Assembly: GCF_012274265.1 (NCBI RefSeq)
Contig: NZ_JAANYY010000002.1
Location: 372,001 to 436,000 of the forward strand
Reading direction: 5' to 3'
Source of the DNA: Sphingopyxis microcysteis
GTDB lineage: Bacteria; Pseudomonadota; Alphaproteobacteria; Sphingomonadales; Sphingomonadaceae
Length of the DNA: 64,000 bases
Shown: positions 43,386 to 52,783 of the stretch, one piece after another
How the letters are laid out: every line of letters begins with the position of its first letter
How positions within the stretch are numbered: position 1 is the stretch's first letter
Made by a program: the position numbers and the translations under genes
Notes under the pieces: model-generated
Seen by the model: the letters and a program-made list of their open reading frames with translations, nothing else
What the model was told of the DNA's origin: nothing
Databases searched by the model: none

Positions 43386-43613
43386 ATGTCTTCGCCCCGC
43401 GTTACAGATAGTGATCGGCCCACCGACGAAGAGGTGGAAGCCGCCGCACGGCAACTGCATTTATCTGGAGAGGAACACGGCTGGTGGCCGGAAAGCGTCT
43501 CTAACTACGATTCGCTCGATCCGATCGGCAAGGACGAGTTTGACGCTATCGTTGAACGCATCTTGATGGCGGCTGCTGCGGCTAAACGCGAAATTGCGAG
43601 CGGCTCCGCATAG
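43386..43613 (+). CDS. Hypothetical acidic small protein
   Basis: 75 residues, soluble and acidic (PTDEEVEAAARQLHLSGEEH), with predicted helices and a Trp pair (GWWPES). No family recognised. It starts 207 bp after recA; the spacer contains a copy of the recurring TTTGGGGTGGGAAGCGGA border (about 43345-43362). A minus-strand frame (43461-43664) overlaps it and looks less protein-like. Confidence 0.5.
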   Translation: MSSPRVTDSDRPTDEEVEAAARQLHLSGEEHGWWPESVSNYDSLDPIGKDEFDAIVERILMAAAAAKREIASGSA

Positions 43614-43923
43614 ATCGGATTGTCCGAAATCGGTCGCTTGCCGACCTTCTTCATTCCGAATCAAGTCCGGGATGACGATGTAATGCGGCCTGCTTCCGGT
43701 CGTTATCCGGCACGTCTATTTCCGTTCGTGTCGAGCGAAGTCGAGACACCCATCGGACATGCTGGGTTCTGCCGGGTATCACGACTTCGCTCGATGCAAA
43801 CGCAGGTAGGACGGGTGGCCGCCGACCGGACCCGATTCTCCTCTACGCCGCGCCTCCTGTCTCTCCAGCGCAATCCTCGCTGCCGCGCCTTGCGCGCGCC
43901 CGACCACCAGCTACAAGCGAGCC
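43614..43923. other. 310-bp gene-free stretch
   Basis: Contains a half-copy of the family D variant (about 43656-43677) and a degenerate family B inverted repeat (43722-43796). Nothing else was recognised. Confidence 0.6.
43722..43796. repeat. Degenerate inverted repeat, family B
   Basis: Left arm GTTCGTGTCGAGCGAAGTCG is intact; the right arm ACGACTTCGCTCGA has decayed. Confidence 0.65.
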
Positions 43924-44739
43924 ATGCCTGCGATCCGTCTCTTTGGCTTGCCCACCGACATCAACAGCAGCTTCGAACGCGGTGCTGCCACCGGACCCGC
44001 GGCAATCCGGGCGGCGCTGTTCAGCGACCGCGGCAATATGGCGAGCGAGCTTGGCCCGGAGATCGGCATCGACATCGCCTTCACCGATGATGGCGACCTG
44101 CCGCTGACCGAAAACACTGCGCAGGACGATGCCGCGATCCGGCGGCATGTCGTGATGCTGCACGAGGATGGCGAGGTGCCGCTGGCGCTCGGCGGCGACC
44201 ATGCGGTAACCTTTCCGCTCGTCGAGGCCGCAGCGACCTGCTTTGGGCCGGTGAGCATCCTCCATTTCGACGCTCACCCCGACCTCTATGATGATTTTGC
44301 GGGCAACCCGCGCAGCCATGCCTCGCCCTTCGCGCGTATTTGCGAGGCGGGCCATGCCAAGCGACTGGTGCAAGTCGGCATCCGCACCCTCAACACCCAT
44401 TGCCGCGAACAGGCTGCGCGCTTCGGGGTCGAGATCATTCCGATGGCGGATTTCACCCCCGATCGCGTCCCCGTTCTGGACGGCCCGCTCTATATCTCGA
44501 TCGACCTCGACGGCATCGATCCGTCGGCGGCGCCCGGGGTAGCGCATCCCGAGCCGGGCGGGCTGACGGTGCGCGAAGTGTTGGCGGTGCTGCACAAGCA
44601 GACCGCGCCGATCGTCGGCGCCGACATCGTCGAGCATCATCCCGGCCGCGACATTGGCGATGTCACCGCGATCCTCGGTGCCAAATTGGTCCGCGAGCTC
44701 GCGGCGCTGATCGACCGCAATGGACGCTACAAGAATTGA
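43924..44739 (+). CDS. Arginase/agmatinase-family ureohydrolase
   Basis: 271 residues. The binuclear Mn site is visible: GGDHAVTF, HFDAHPDLYD and SIDLDGIDPS. Ureohydrolases split guanidino compounds such as agmatine, arginine or formiminoglutamate to urea or formamide. Substrate cannot be decided; the specificity loop is short. Followed after 18 bp by a glutathione S-transferase gene, possibly co-transcribed. Confidence 0.9.
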   Translation: MPAIRLFGLPTDINSSFERGAATGPAAIRAALFSDRGNMASELGPEIGIDIAFTDDGDLPLTENTAQDDAAIRRHVVMLHEDGEVPLALGGDHAVTFPLVEAAATCFGPVSILHFDAHPDLYDDFAGNPRSHASPFARICEAGHAKRLVQVGIRTLNTHCREQAARFGVEIIPMADFTPDRVPVLDGPLYISIDLDGIDPSAAPGVAHPEPGGLTVREVLAVLHKQTAPIVGADIVEHHPGRDIGDVTAILGAKLVRELAALIDRNGRYKN

Positions 44740-44757
44740 CCCTTTGAGGAGAGAAGT

Positions 44758-45384
44758 ATGACCCTGATCGTCCACCATCTGAATAACAGCCGCTCGCAGC
44801 GCATATTGTGGCTGCTCGAGGAAATCGGCGCGCCGTACGAAATCAAATATTATGACCGCGACGCGACCACCAATCTGGCGCCGCCCGAGCTGGTCGCAGT
44901 GCATCCGCTCGGCAAGTCGCCGGTGATTTCGGACGGCGACCGCGTCATCATCGAATCGGGCGCGATCACCGAATATCTGTGCGAACGTCACGGCGGCGGC
45001 CATCTCGTGCCCGAGCGCGGCACCGACGATCATGTCAGCCATCTCGAATGGCTGCATTTTGCCGAAGGGTCGGCGATGACCCCGATCCTGCTGCGGATCT
45101 ACACCGCGCGGCTCGGCGAAGCGGCAGCGCCGCTCGAACCGCGGATCAACCAGCAGCTCGACGCGCATTTCGCCTATATGGAGAGCCGCGTCGGCGACAG
45201 CGGCCATTTCATCGGCGACGACCTGTCGGCGGCCGACATCATGCTGAGCTTCCCGGCCGAAATCGCGATCATGCAGGGCATGGCGCCGCGCTACCCCAAG
45301 CTCGCGGCGTTCGTGAACGCCTGCCATGCGCGCCCCGCCTGGCAGCGCGCGCGCGAAAAGGGCGGCGCCTATTATGGCTATTGA
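44758..45384 (+). CDS. Glutathione S-transferase family protein
   Basis: 208 residues. N-terminal thioredoxin-like domain (1-80) with NNSRSQRILWLLEEIGAPYE, the cis-Pro in GKSPVI and the glutathione-contact ESGAITEYL. C-terminal helical domain (90-205) with the N-capping FIGDDLSAADIML. The Ser in NNSRSQ is the likely catalytic residue. Physiological substrate unknown. AGGAGAG supports the start. Confidence 0.93.
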   Translation: MTLIVHHLNNSRSQRILWLLEEIGAPYEIKYYDRDATTNLAPPELVAVHPLGKSPVISDGDRVIIESGAITEYLCERHGGGHLVPERGTDDHVSHLEWLHFAEGSAMTPILLRIYTARLGEAAAPLEPRINQQLDAHFAYMESRVGDSGHFIGDDLSAADIMLSFPAEIAIMQGMAPRYPKLAAFVNACHARPAWQRAREKGGAYYGY

Positions 45385-45961
45385 CCGGCGGCGCTGGCTG
45401 CCGCTCGCCGCGCTGGGGCTGATCGCCAGCGCCGCTGCGGCGCAGGCGCCGCCGCTTGGGCCGGAGGTCGAGCGCGTCGCGACGGGCGCCGACGGCGCGG
45501 CGTTCGTCGTGGCGGCGGCCGACGAGAGCGCGGCAATGGGCCGCTTCGCCGCTTACACGATGGCGCTGGCGAAGCGCGATTATGCCAGCGCCTATGCCAT
45601 GCTGCGCCTGTCGTTCCAGGCGGCGAACCCGCGGCTCGAATGGGAAATGAACCTTCGCAAGCGGCCGGTGCTGTGGGCCGATGGCACGCTTCGCGTGCTG
45701 CGTGTCAGCTGGTACGCCGACCCCGCGGGCCAGCCGCCGGGGCTGTACGCCGCGTTCGATTTTCGCGGCGATCGGTCCGACCGGACGATGGATTGCGGCT
45801 ATGTCGTCGTCCACCGCACCGCACCGGGCGCCGAATGGACCGTCGTGCGCACCGACACGTCGGAGGTGCCGCCCGACCTGATCGAGGACGGCGTGCCAAA
45901 GGCCGACGTGCTGCGCCAGCTGCCCTGTTATCTGGGCAAGGGTATCGCGACAAACTTCTGA
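45374..45961 (+). CDS. Exported DUF4019 protein
   Basis: 195 residues from ATG 45374, which lies 11 bp inside the GST gene. Signal peptide MAIDRRRWLPLAALGLIASAAAA, then a DUF4019 domain (about 65-180) with DYASAYAMLRLSFQ, LRVLRVSWYADPAG, CGYVVVHRT. A longer upstream frame (ATG 45326) would place residues before the signal peptide and is rejected. Function unknown. The next gene shares its C-terminal pattern. Confidence 0.82.
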   Translation: MAIDRRRWLPLAALGLIASAAAAQAPPLGPEVERVATGADGAAFVVAAADESAAMGRFAAYTMALAKRDYASAYAMLRLSFQAANPRLEWEMNLRKRPVLWADGTLRVLRVSWYADPAGQPPGLYAAFDFRGDRSDRTMDCGYVVVHRTAPGAEWTVVRTDTSEVPPDLIEDGVPKADVLRQLPCYLGKGIATNF

Positions 45962-46087
45962 TATTGCCGCAAAACCCCCTTGCAACGCGCAAGCCTTGTC
46001 CGCAGGATGGGTGCGTACCGCGAAGGAAGCTTCGGCCTTTGCGGCGCGGGGTCGCGATTCGAAGGAATCGTTGGGGGTTTTTGAGAC

Positions 46088-46828
46088 ATGACAGCCATTA
46101 TTCTGGCGGCGCTGATGGCGTCCGCCCAGCCATTGCCGCCGATCAAGGTAGAGGCCGTTCCGGGCAAGGGTTTTGCGGCAACGGTCGCCACGATCGACGC
46201 GGACCAATATGACCCGGTCGTCGATCGCATCAAGATCTTGGCCGAGCAGCGCTGCGGCGCCAAGAAAGTGCGGTTCGGGCGCTATTTCTTTGACAATCAC
46301 ATCGATGTCGAACGCGGCGTCACGGTCATCAAGGATTTCCGTCAGGCGTTCAGTTGCTTCGATCCGGCGACCGATCCCTACAAACCCGTTCCCGCCGACT
46401 GGAAGCCGAGCGCCGCCGAAACCACCGCCGCCACACGCTTTGCGCAGCGCTTTGTCGACAATCTCGACGCCGGTAACACGGTGCTGCTCGCCAAGATGAT
46501 GGACCCCGCGCTTGAGACGAACCCGACCGAAATGAAGCGGTTCAGCGACGAAGCGAAGATGTACCAGACGGGGCCGGGCGAATTCACGCTGCGGCTCGAC
46601 GGTTGGATGACCAATCCGCCCGACGCCATTTATCCGGGGGCTTACGCTTATTTTGCGGTGCTGAGTTCGCATCCCGGGATCGCCGGAACCTGCGGCGGGA
46701 TCCTGCTCTATCGGCTGCGCGATGGCGAGTATCAAATCTCGCAATATGACGTGCGCTATATCTCGCAGCGGCTGATCGACGAAGAGGGGTTCAGCGACGA
46801 GGAACTCAATCGCCTTTGCAAGCGATAG
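46088..46828 (+). CDS. Exported hypothetical protein, DUF4019-like
   Basis: 246 residues with a short signal (MTAIILAALMASAQP). The N-terminal 100 residues include two Cys (EQRCGAKK, FSCFDP). The C-terminal part (about 115-235) follows the DUF4019 order of the preceding protein: ATRFAQRFVDNLDAG, a Trp-Pro turn, AYAYFAVLSS, a CGG-aliphatic strand and a final DVRYISQRLI. Remote homology to DUF4019 is inferred by eye, not proven. The 125 bp before it contain no gene. Confidence 0.7.
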   Translation: MTAIILAALMASAQPLPPIKVEAVPGKGFAATVATIDADQYDPVVDRIKILAEQRCGAKKVRFGRYFFDNHIDVERGVTVIKDFRQAFSCFDPATDPYKPVPADWKPSAAETTAATRFAQRFVDNLDAGNTVLLAKMMDPALETNPTEMKRFSDEAKMYQTGPGEFTLRLDGWMTNPPDAIYPGAYAYFAVLSSHPGIAGTCGGILLYRLRDGEYQISQYDVRYISQRLIDEEGFSDEELNRLCKR

Positions 46829-46902
46829 GTTTCCGTTGCGAGGCTGGGGCTGCGGCGCGTATCTTGCTTGAGAAACGCGCCGCGGCGCACTAGATCGCGC
46901 GC

Positions 46903-49548
46903 ATGACATCGACCAACGACATTCGCCGCTCGTTCCTCGACTATTTCGCGGGGACCGGCCACCATATCGAACCGTCGGCGCCGCTGGTGCCGTACAACGA
47001 CCCGACGCTGATGTTCGTCAACGCCGGGATGGTGCCGTTCAAGAATGTCTTCACGGGCCTCGAAAAGCGCCCGTACAGCACTGCGGCCTCGTCACAGAAA
47101 TGCGTGCGCGCCGGGGGCAAGCATAACGACCTCGACAATGTCGGCTTTACCGCGCGGCATCATACTTTCTTTGAAATGCTCGGGAATTTCTCGTTCGGCG
47201 ACTATTTCAAGGAGCAGGCGATCCATCATGCGTGGACGCTGATCACGAAGACCTGGGGGCTGGCACCCGAAAAGCTGACCGCGACCGTCTATCACACCGA
47301 TGACGAAGCCTATGACCTGTGGCGCAAGATTGCGGGGCTTCCCGAGGAGCGGATCATCCGCATCGCGACCAACGACAATTTCTGGTCGATGGGCGACACC
47401 GGGCCGTGCGGGCCGTGCAGCGAGATTTTTTACGACCATGGCGACCATATCTGGGGCGGCCCCCCGGGCTCTCCGGAGGAAGACGGCGACCGCTTCGTCG
47501 AAATCTGGAACCTGGTGTTCATGCAATATGAACAGCGCGCGCCGGGCGACCGCGTCGACCTGCCGCGGCCCAGCATCGATACGGGCATGGGGCTGGAGCG
47601 TGTCGCGGCGGTGCTGCAGGGCGTCACCGACAATTATGACACCGACACGTTCAAGGCGCTGATCGCGGCGTCGGTCGAGCTGACCGGGGTGCCGGCCGAG
47701 GGCGCCACGCAGGCCAGCCACCGCGTGATCGCCGACCATCTGCGCGCGTCGAGCTTCCTCGTTGCCGACGGCGTGCTGCCGTCGAACGAGGGGCGCGGTT
47801 ATGTGCTGCGCCGGATCATGCGCCGCGCGATGCGTCATGCGCATCTGCTGGGCGCCAAGGATCCCTTGATGTACCGGCTGCTGCCATCGCTGACCGCCGA
47901 GATGGGCGCCGCTTACCCCGAGTTGATCCGCGCCCAGCCGCTGATCGCCGAGACGCTGGAGCGCGAGGAGACCAAATTCCGCCAGACGCTCGACAAGGGG
48001 CTGCGCCTGCTCGACGAGGCCACCGTCGGCATGGGCAAGGGCGATACGCTGCCCGGCGAGGTCGCGTTCAAGCTTTATGACACTTATGGCTTCCCTTACG
48101 ACCTGACCGAGGACGCGCTGCGCACGCAGGACATATCGGTCGACCGCGCGGGCTTCGACGCGGCGATGGCGCAGCAAAAGGCGGCGGCGCGCGCAGCGTG
48201 GAAGGGCAGCGGGCAGAAGGCTTCGGAAGAAATCTGGTTCGACCTTGCCGAAACGAACGGCAGCACCGAATTCACCGGCTATGGCGCGACCGTGGGCGAG
48301 GGCGAGGTGATCGCGTTGGTCAAGGACGGCGTGCAGGTCGATGTTGCCCAAGCAGGCGACGAGCTGGTCGTACTGACCAACCAGACGCCCTTCTATGGCG
48401 AGAGCGGGGGCCAGATGGGCGATAGCGGCACGATCGCGACGCTGGGCGGCGCAAAGGCGTCGGTCAGCGACACCAGCAAGCCGCTCGGGCGGCTGCACGC
48501 GCATCAGGCGAAGCTCGAAGCGGGGACGCTGAAGGTCGGCGACACGGTGCAGCTGACCGTCGACGCCGAGCGTCGCGACCGCATCCGCGCCAACCACAGC
48601 GCGACGCACTTGCTGCACGCGGCGCTGCGCGGCCGTCTGGGCGAGCATGTGACGCAAAAGGGCAGCCTGGTCGCCGAAGACCGCTTCCGCTTCGACTTCT
48701 CGCACCCCAAGGCACTCACCGCCGAAGAGATTGCCGACATCGAAGCCGAAGTGAATGCGCAGATCCGCGGCAATGAGGTGGTGACGACGCGGCTGATGAC
48801 CCCCGACGACGCCGTCGCGGCGGGCGCGCTGGCGCTGTTCGGCGAGAAATATGGCGACGAGGTGCGCGTGCTCAGCATGGGCGCGGCCGATGACCATCAT
48901 TATTCGGTCGAGCTGTGCGGCGGGACGCATGTCCGCGCGCTGGGCGACATCGCGCTGCTCAAGATCATCGGCGAAAGCGCCGTGTCGTCGGGCGTGCGGC
49001 GCATCGAGGCGCTGACCGGCGACGCCGCGCGCGTCTGGCTGAACGGTCGCGACGAGGCGCTGAAGGCGGCGGCGGCGGCGCTCAAGACTTCGCCCGACGA
49101 TGTCCCCGCGCGCGTCGCGGCGCTCGCCGAGCAGCTCAAGAAGGCCGAGCGTGAGCTCGCCGATGCGAAGAAGGCGCTGGCACTCGGCGGTTCGGGCGGC
49201 GGCGGCGCGGCGGCAGGTCCGGCGGTCGAACAGGTCGGCGACACCGCGTTCATCGCGCAGGTCGTCGATGGGCTCGACCCGAAAGAACTGCGCGGCACGG
49301 TCGACGGGCTGAAGAAGCAGGTCGGCAGCGGCGTCGCGATGCTGGTCGCGGTCAACGACGGGCGCGCTTCGGTGGCGGTCGGGGTGACCGAAGGCGCCCC
49401 CCATAATGCGGTCGATCTCGTCAAGCTCGCGGTTGCGGCGCTGGGCGGGCAGGGCGGCGGCGGCCGGCCCGACATGGCACAGGGCGGCGGTCCCGACGGC
49501 AGCGCGGCGATGGACGCGGTCGCCGCGGTGCGCTCGGCGCTCGCTTGA
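46903..49548 (+). CDS. alaS: Alanyl-tRNA synthetase
   Basis: 881 residues, full length. Class II core begins [15 protein letters not shown], with [30 protein letters not shown] and [15 protein letters not shown]. Editing domain zinc ligands in NHSATHLLH and CGGTHV, and the Gly-rich C-Ala linker ([11 protein letters not shown]) with a terminal DHH-like domain. Charges tRNA-Ala and hydrolyses Ser/Gly mischarged tRNA. Its stop overlaps the start of the SRPBCC gene. Confidence 0.97.
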   Translation: MTSTNDIRRSFLDYFAGTGHHIEPSAPLVPYNDPTLMFVNAGMVPFKNVFTGLEKRPYSTAASSQKCVRAGGKHNDLDNVGFTARHHTFFEMLGNFSFGDYFKEQAIHHAWTLITKTWGLAPEKLTATVYHTDDEAYDLWRKIAGLPEERIIRIATNDNFWSMGDTGPCGPCSEIFYDHGDHIWGGPPGSPEEDGDRFVEIWNLVFMQYEQRAPGDRVDLPRPSIDTGMGLERVAAVLQGVTDNYDTDTFKALIAASVELTGVPAEGATQASHRVIADHLRASSFLVADGVLPSNEGRGYVLRRIMRRAMRHAHLLGAKDPLMYRLLPSLTAEMGAAYPELIRAQPLIAETLEREETKFRQTLDKGLRLLDEATVGMGKGDTLPGEVAFKLYDTYGFPYDLTEDALRTQDISVDRAGFDAAMAQQKAAARAAWKGSGQKASEEIWFDLAETNGSTEFTGYGATVGEGEVIALVKDGVQVDVAQAGDELVVLTNQTPFYGESGGQMGDSGTIATLGGAKASVSDTSKPLGRLHAHQAKLEAGTLKVGDTVQLTVDAERRDRIRANHSATHLLHAALRGRLGEHVTQKGSLVAEDRFRFDFSHPKALTAEEIADIEAEVNAQIRGNEVVTTRLMTPDDAVAAGALALFGEKYGDEVRVLSMGAADDHHYSVELCGGTHVRALGDIALLKIIGESAVSSGVRRIEALTGDAARVWLNGRDEALKAAAAALKTSPDDVPARVAALAEQLKKAERELADAKKALALGGSGGGGAAAGPAVEQVGDTAFIAQVVDGLDPKELRGTVDGLKKQVGSGVAMLVAVNDGRASVAVGVTEGAPHNAVDLVKLAVAALGGQGGGGRPDMAQGGGPDGSAAMDAVAAVRSALA

Positions 49549-50018
49549 AACCCACCAAGAAAACGCGGCGCACCGATCATGCCGAACGGCTGATCGCGGC
49601 GCCGCTGGTCGACGTCTTTTCGGCATTCACCAGCGAAGCGAAACTCGCGCGCTGGTTGCCGCCCGAGGGGGCGACGGGCGAATTCGAGCATGTCGATTTG
49701 CGTGCGGGCGGCGGCTTTCTGATGCGGCTGACGTTCGAGGATGCCGATGTCGAGACCAAGAGCGACGACGATAGCGATGTCGTCGAGGTCTATATTCCGA
49801 CGCTCGACGACGGCCGTCTGATCGTGTGGGAGGTCGAGTTCGTGTCAGACGATCCGCGCTTTTCGGGGACGATGGCGATGCACTGGTATCTGTCGCGGCA
49901 AGGTGGGGGGACGCTGGTGACGATCGACGCGCATCATGTGCCGCCGGGGATTTCGGCGAAGGATCACCTGGAGGGGTTGAATTCGTCGCTCGCGAATTTG
50001 GCAAGGGTTGTGGAGTAG
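49545..50018 (+). CDS. SRPBCC (AHSA1-like) domain protein
   Basis: 157 residues from a TTG overlapping the alaS stop (TTGA); no ATG is available before the conserved start. START/Bet v1-like fold of the AHSA1/polyketide-cyclase branch: [28 protein letters not shown], then [12 protein letters not shown] and a C-terminal long helix ([17 protein letters not shown]). Usually ligand binding; substrate unknown. Confidence 0.85.
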   Translation: MKPTKKTRRTDHAERLIAAPLVDVFSAFTSEAKLARWLPPEGATGEFEHVDLRAGGGFLMRLTFEDADVETKSDDDSDVVEVYIPTLDDGRLIVWEVEFVSDDPRFSGTMAMHWYLSRQGGGTLVTIDAHHVPPGISAKDHLEGLNSSLANLARVVE

Positions 50019-50019
50019 C

Positions 50020-50109
50020 CGTCGTCCCCGCGAAGGCGGGGACCGCTGCCGGCCTTGATTTGCTTCGTTGCGCATGCCTCCAGCGGCCCCCGCCTTCGCG
50101 GGGGCGACG
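50020..50109. repeat. Inverted repeat, family C
   Basis: CGTCGTCCCCGCGAAGGCGG ... CCGCCTTCGCGGGGGCGACG, between convergent genes. Confidence 0.8.
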
Positions 50110-50118
50110 ATTTGAGCT

Positions 50119-50532
50119 TTAGGCCTCCACCCCCTTCGCCTTCCCCCACGCCCGCGCCGCCGTGTACCCCAGATACCCCGTGCCAAAGAGCGCGTAGAGG
50201 GGCTCGGGAATCCCCGCGAGATAGGCGTTCATCCCCCGCGCGATACCCTCCGCCATCTCGGGCCGCGCCGCGGCGATCAGGCCCATCGGAATCGCCCACA
50301 GCAACAGCGCGTACATCACATAGAGGAAGCTTGGCCGCGCGCGGCTCGTCCAGGGGTCGGCGCTGTTCGCCTCGGCGACGATTGCGGTCATCCGGGTGCG
50401 GATCGCCTCCATTTCCTGGCTGCCCTCCAGCTTGAGCAGTTCCAGTTTGGCGCGGTCGCGGGCTTCGGGGTCGGGGATGATCTTGTCGATCAGCTTGGCG
50501 ATCGGGCCGATCAGGCCTTCGATGATGCTCAT
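50119..50532 (-). CDS. Holin of 3TM family (DUF3154/Holin_3TM type)
   Basis: 137 residues. N-terminal amphipathic part with PDPEARDRAKLELLKLEG and EANSADPWTSRARPSFLYV, typical of the family, then membrane segments (VMYALLLWAIPMGLIAAA and LYALFGTGYLGYTAA). Holins of this group are found in phages and in gene transfer agents of Rhodobacterales. It is encoded 61 bp downstream of a GH108 endolysin on the same strand, forming a lysis pair with no capsid, tail or terminase genes nearby. Confidence 0.8.
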   Translation of the reverse strand: MSIIEGLIGPIAKLIDKIIPDPEARDRAKLELLKLEGSQEMEAIRTRMTAIVAEANSADPWTSRARPSFLYVMYALLLWAIPMGLIAAARPEMAEGIARGMNAYLAGIPEPLYALFGTGYLGYTAARAWGKAKGVEA

Positions 50533-50593
50533 TTCGATGCTCCTGTATGTTCAAAGTTCAGGAAAGTTCAGCCCAATGGCGCGCCGAACGGCG

Positions 50594-51163
50594 TCACTGC
50601 GGCCCGATCCGGTTGGCGAGCCAGCCGTAGAGAAACGCCTCCTGGCTGGGGCGGCGTTCGGCGAGCGCGATGTAGCGTTCGCCCTGCAACGCTTCCATCG
50701 CGCGCAACAGCACGGTCTCGCCGCCTTTGCCGCGCGCCTTCAGAAAGCCGTCGAGCGCCGACAGGGTGCGCGGGCCGATGTCGCGATCGACGGCGATGTC
50801 GGGATAGTCGCGCGCGGCGCGGTTGAGCGCGTTGAGCGCGCGTTGCAGGAAACCCGCGGCGACGGCGGTGCCCATATTGACGCCGGTGTCGAACAGTTCG
50901 GCGGCGATTTTCGGCGCGCGCAACGCCACGCGATCGAAACCGGGACGCAGCCAATAGATGCGACGATAGATCGCCGCGGCCTCGGTGCGCGGCAGGTCGC
51001 GCATCGCGCCGCTATAGCCCTGCGCGCGCGCCACCGCTTCGGTGATTCCCCAGCAGGTCGGGCCGCCGCGATCGGCGGGGTGGTTTACATATCGACCTTC
51101 GCGGTCGATGACGGCATCGATCAGCGCGTCGGCGTCGACGGGCGGGCATTCGGTTCTGGACAT
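50594..51163 (-). CDS. GH108 N-acetylmuramidase (phage-type endolysin)
   Basis: 189 residues from ATG 51163, with GGAG 6 nt upstream. GH108 domain: ALIDAVIDREGRYVNHPADRGGPT with catalytic Glu in DREG, WGITEAVARAQGY, and RIYWLRPGFD. The C-terminal peptidoglycan-binding-like part has DRDIGPRTLSALDGFL. No signal peptide, so export would depend on the adjacent holin. It hydrolyses peptidoglycan for lysis. Confidence 0.88.
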   Translation of the reverse strand: MSRTECPPVDADALIDAVIDREGRYVNHPADRGGPTCWGITEAVARAQGYSGAMRDLPRTEAAAIYRRIYWLRPGFDRVALRAPKIAAELFDTGVNMGTAVAAGFLQRALNALNRAARDYPDIAVDRDIGPRTLSALDGFLKARGKGGETVLLRAMEALQGERYIALAERRPSQEAFLYGWLANRIGPQ

Positions 51164-51177
51164 GATTCGCTCCTGTG

Positions 51178-51198
51178 GTTTGTTAGAACTAAACAAAC
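51178..51198. promoter_or_regulatory. Inverted repeat GTTTGTT-N7-AACAAAC between the lysis pair and a quinone oxidoreductase
   Basis: Perfect 7-bp arms, 15-35 bp before the endolysin start and 38-58 bp before the oxidoreductase start. An operator governing the lysis pair is possible. No textbook promoter was identified around it. Confidence 0.4.
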
Positions 51199-51235
51199 GA
51201 ACCATATTGGCAAATTGTAGGAAAGGCTTTTCTTG

Positions 51236-52213
51236 ATGCGGGCTTTGCAGGTGCGCGAATTGTTGCCCGACCACGCGGGGACGGCGCTCGCCGACCTGCC
51301 GCTTCCGCAGCCTGGCCCGGGCGAGGTGCGGGTGCGCGTGCGCGCGGCGGCGGTAAATTTCCCCGACCTGTTGATGACGCGCGGCGATTATCAGTTGAAG
51401 CCCGAGCTGCCGTTCGTGGCGGGAATGGAATTTGCCGGCGAAATCGATGCGCTGGGCGACGGGGTCGCTGGCTGGGGGATTGGCGATGCGGTGGTCGGCG
51501 GCAACCGGTTCGGCGCGATGGCCGAATATTGTACCGTACCCGCGGCGGCCCTGCGCACGAAGCCCGAAGGGCTGACATGGGAGGAAGCGGCGGCCTATCC
51601 GGTCGCGTATCTGACCGCCTATGTCGCGCTGGTCCGCTGTGCGCGGATCGAGGCGGGAGAGTGGCTGCTGGTGCATGGCGCGGCGGGTGGCGTCGGGCTG
51701 GCGGCGGTCGATCTGGCGAGGGCGCTGGGTGCGCGGGTGATCGCGGCGGCGAGCAGCGCCGACAAGCGCGACGCGATTGCGCGGCTTTGTGCGACCGACG
51801 CGGTGATCGACGGCGCGCCGGGGTTTCGCGAACGGGTGAAGGAACTGACAGGCGGGGTGGGGGCCGATGTGATCTTCGATCCGGTCGGCGGCGATGTCTT
51901 CCACGAATCGACGCGCTGCATCGCGTTCGGTGGGCGCCTGTTGGTGATCGGCTTTGCGTCGGGACGGATTCCGGAGGTGTCGGTCAACATGCCGCTGATC
52001 AAGGGCTTCTCGGTCGTCGGGGTGCGCGCGGGCGAATATGGCCGCCGCTTCCCGGCGCGCGGGGCCGAGAATGTTGCGGCGGTCGATGCGCTGGCCGCGG
52101 CGGGCAAAATCCGCCCGCACGTCCACGCCGCACTGGACCTTGCCGACTGGCGCGAGGGCTTTGCGATGCTGGAACGGCGCGAGGTGGTGGGCAAGGTCGT
52201 GCTGAAACCGTGA
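51236..52213 (+). CDS. NADPH:quinone oxidoreductase family (zinc-independent MDR)
   Basis: 325 residues from ATG 51236, preceded by AGGAAAGG. GroES-like N-domain (VRAAAVNFPDLLMTRGDYQ) and Rossmann C-domain with VHGAAGGVGLAAVDLARALG, GADVIFDPVGG and a terminal REVVGKVVL. Lacks structural zinc cysteines, as in Qor. Reduces quinones or enones with NADPH. Divergent from the lysis pair, 72 bp apart. Confidence 0.92.
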   Translation: MRALQVRELLPDHAGTALADLPLPQPGPGEVRVRVRAAAVNFPDLLMTRGDYQLKPELPFVAGMEFAGEIDALGDGVAGWGIGDAVVGGNRFGAMAEYCTVPAAALRTKPEGLTWEEAAAYPVAYLTAYVALVRCARIEAGEWLLVHGAAGGVGLAAVDLARALGARVIAAASSADKRDAIARLCATDAVIDGAPGFRERVKELTGGVGADVIFDPVGGDVFHESTRCIAFGGRLLVIGFASGRIPEVSVNMPLIKGFSVVGVRAGEYGRRFPARGAENVAAVDALAAAGKIRPHVHAALDLADWREGFAMLERREVVGKVVLKP

Positions 52214-52311
52214 CGAACCGAGTCCGGCTGCCATAGTTTTGCGACGTCGAAGCTGCCATGTCGGCGCGGGGTATCCCGGCGACTTTGCCGACCATCACCA
52301 AAGGATAGAAT

Positions 52312-52641
52312 ATGAAGACATTGACGATGACTGCCGCTGTGCTCGCGATGGCATTCCCGGCGCTTGCCAGCGCGCAGCCGAAGCCGGACGACGGCCGTAT
52401 CTTTGCGATGATCGACGCCAACGGCGACGGCAAGCTGGACAAGGCCGAAGTGACCCGGATGGCCGAAATGCGCGCGCAGCGTCAGGGCGACCCGACGCTG
52501 GCGTCGCCCGAAAAAGTCGATGCGTTCATCAAGCATGTCGACGCCAACAAGGATGGCGTGATCGACAAGGCCGAAATCGCCGCAATGCGCGATGCGCGCG
52601 CATCGGCACCGCCGGCCGAAGCGCCGACGGCTGCGAACTGA
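52312..52641 (+). CDS. Secreted EF-hand calcium-binding protein
   Basis: 109 residues. Signal peptide (1-21, ends ASA). Two complete EF-hand loops: DANGDGKLDKAE (35-46) and DANKDGVIDKAE (77-88), with acidic residues at positions 1, 3, 5 and 12. Likely periplasmic Ca2+ binding. The tail is Ala/Pro-rich. Stands alone. Confidence 0.9.
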   Translation: MKTLTMTAAVLAMAFPALASAQPKPDDGRIFAMIDANGDGKLDKAEVTRMAEMRAQRQGDPTLASPEKVDAFIKHVDANKDGVIDKAEIAAMRDARASAPPAEAPTAAN

Positions 52642-52706
52642 GCCTGCGCGCGGGTGGCGGCTGTGTCCGCCGCCCGCCGCTTACCAAGATTTGCTGGTTT
52701 GAAAAT

Positions 52707-52783
52707 TGGTCGGGACGAGAGGATTCGAACCTCCGACCCCCACACCCCCAGTGTGATGCGCTACCAGGCTGCGCTACGTCCCG
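52707..52783 (-). tRNA. tRNA-Pro (anticodon GGG)
   Basis: 77 nt on the minus strand, beginning CGGGACGTAGCGCAGCCTGG and ending with encoded CCA. Acceptor CGGGACG/CGTCCCG, D-arm, anticodon loop CTGGGGG and T-loop TTCGAAT are all present. Confidence 0.95.

Noticed and set aside
43461..43664. Minus-strand 67-codon frame
   Set aside because: Overlaps the more protein-like plus-strand frame 43386-43613 and extends into repeat sequence.
47092..49626. 844-codon minus-strand open frame
   Set aside because: Antisense to alaS, Arg/His/Gln-rich composition with no recognisable domain; a codon-bias artefact.
50119..51163. Complete prophage around the lysis pair
   Set aside because: Flanking genes are alaS/SRPBCC and a quinone oxidoreductase; no integrase, capsid, portal, terminase or tail gene is visible in the window.
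51186..51202. GAAC-N9-GAAC near the lysis pair as a LexA box
   Set aside because: Spacing is 9 rather than 7, so it does not match the alphaproteobacterial SOS motif seen at recA.
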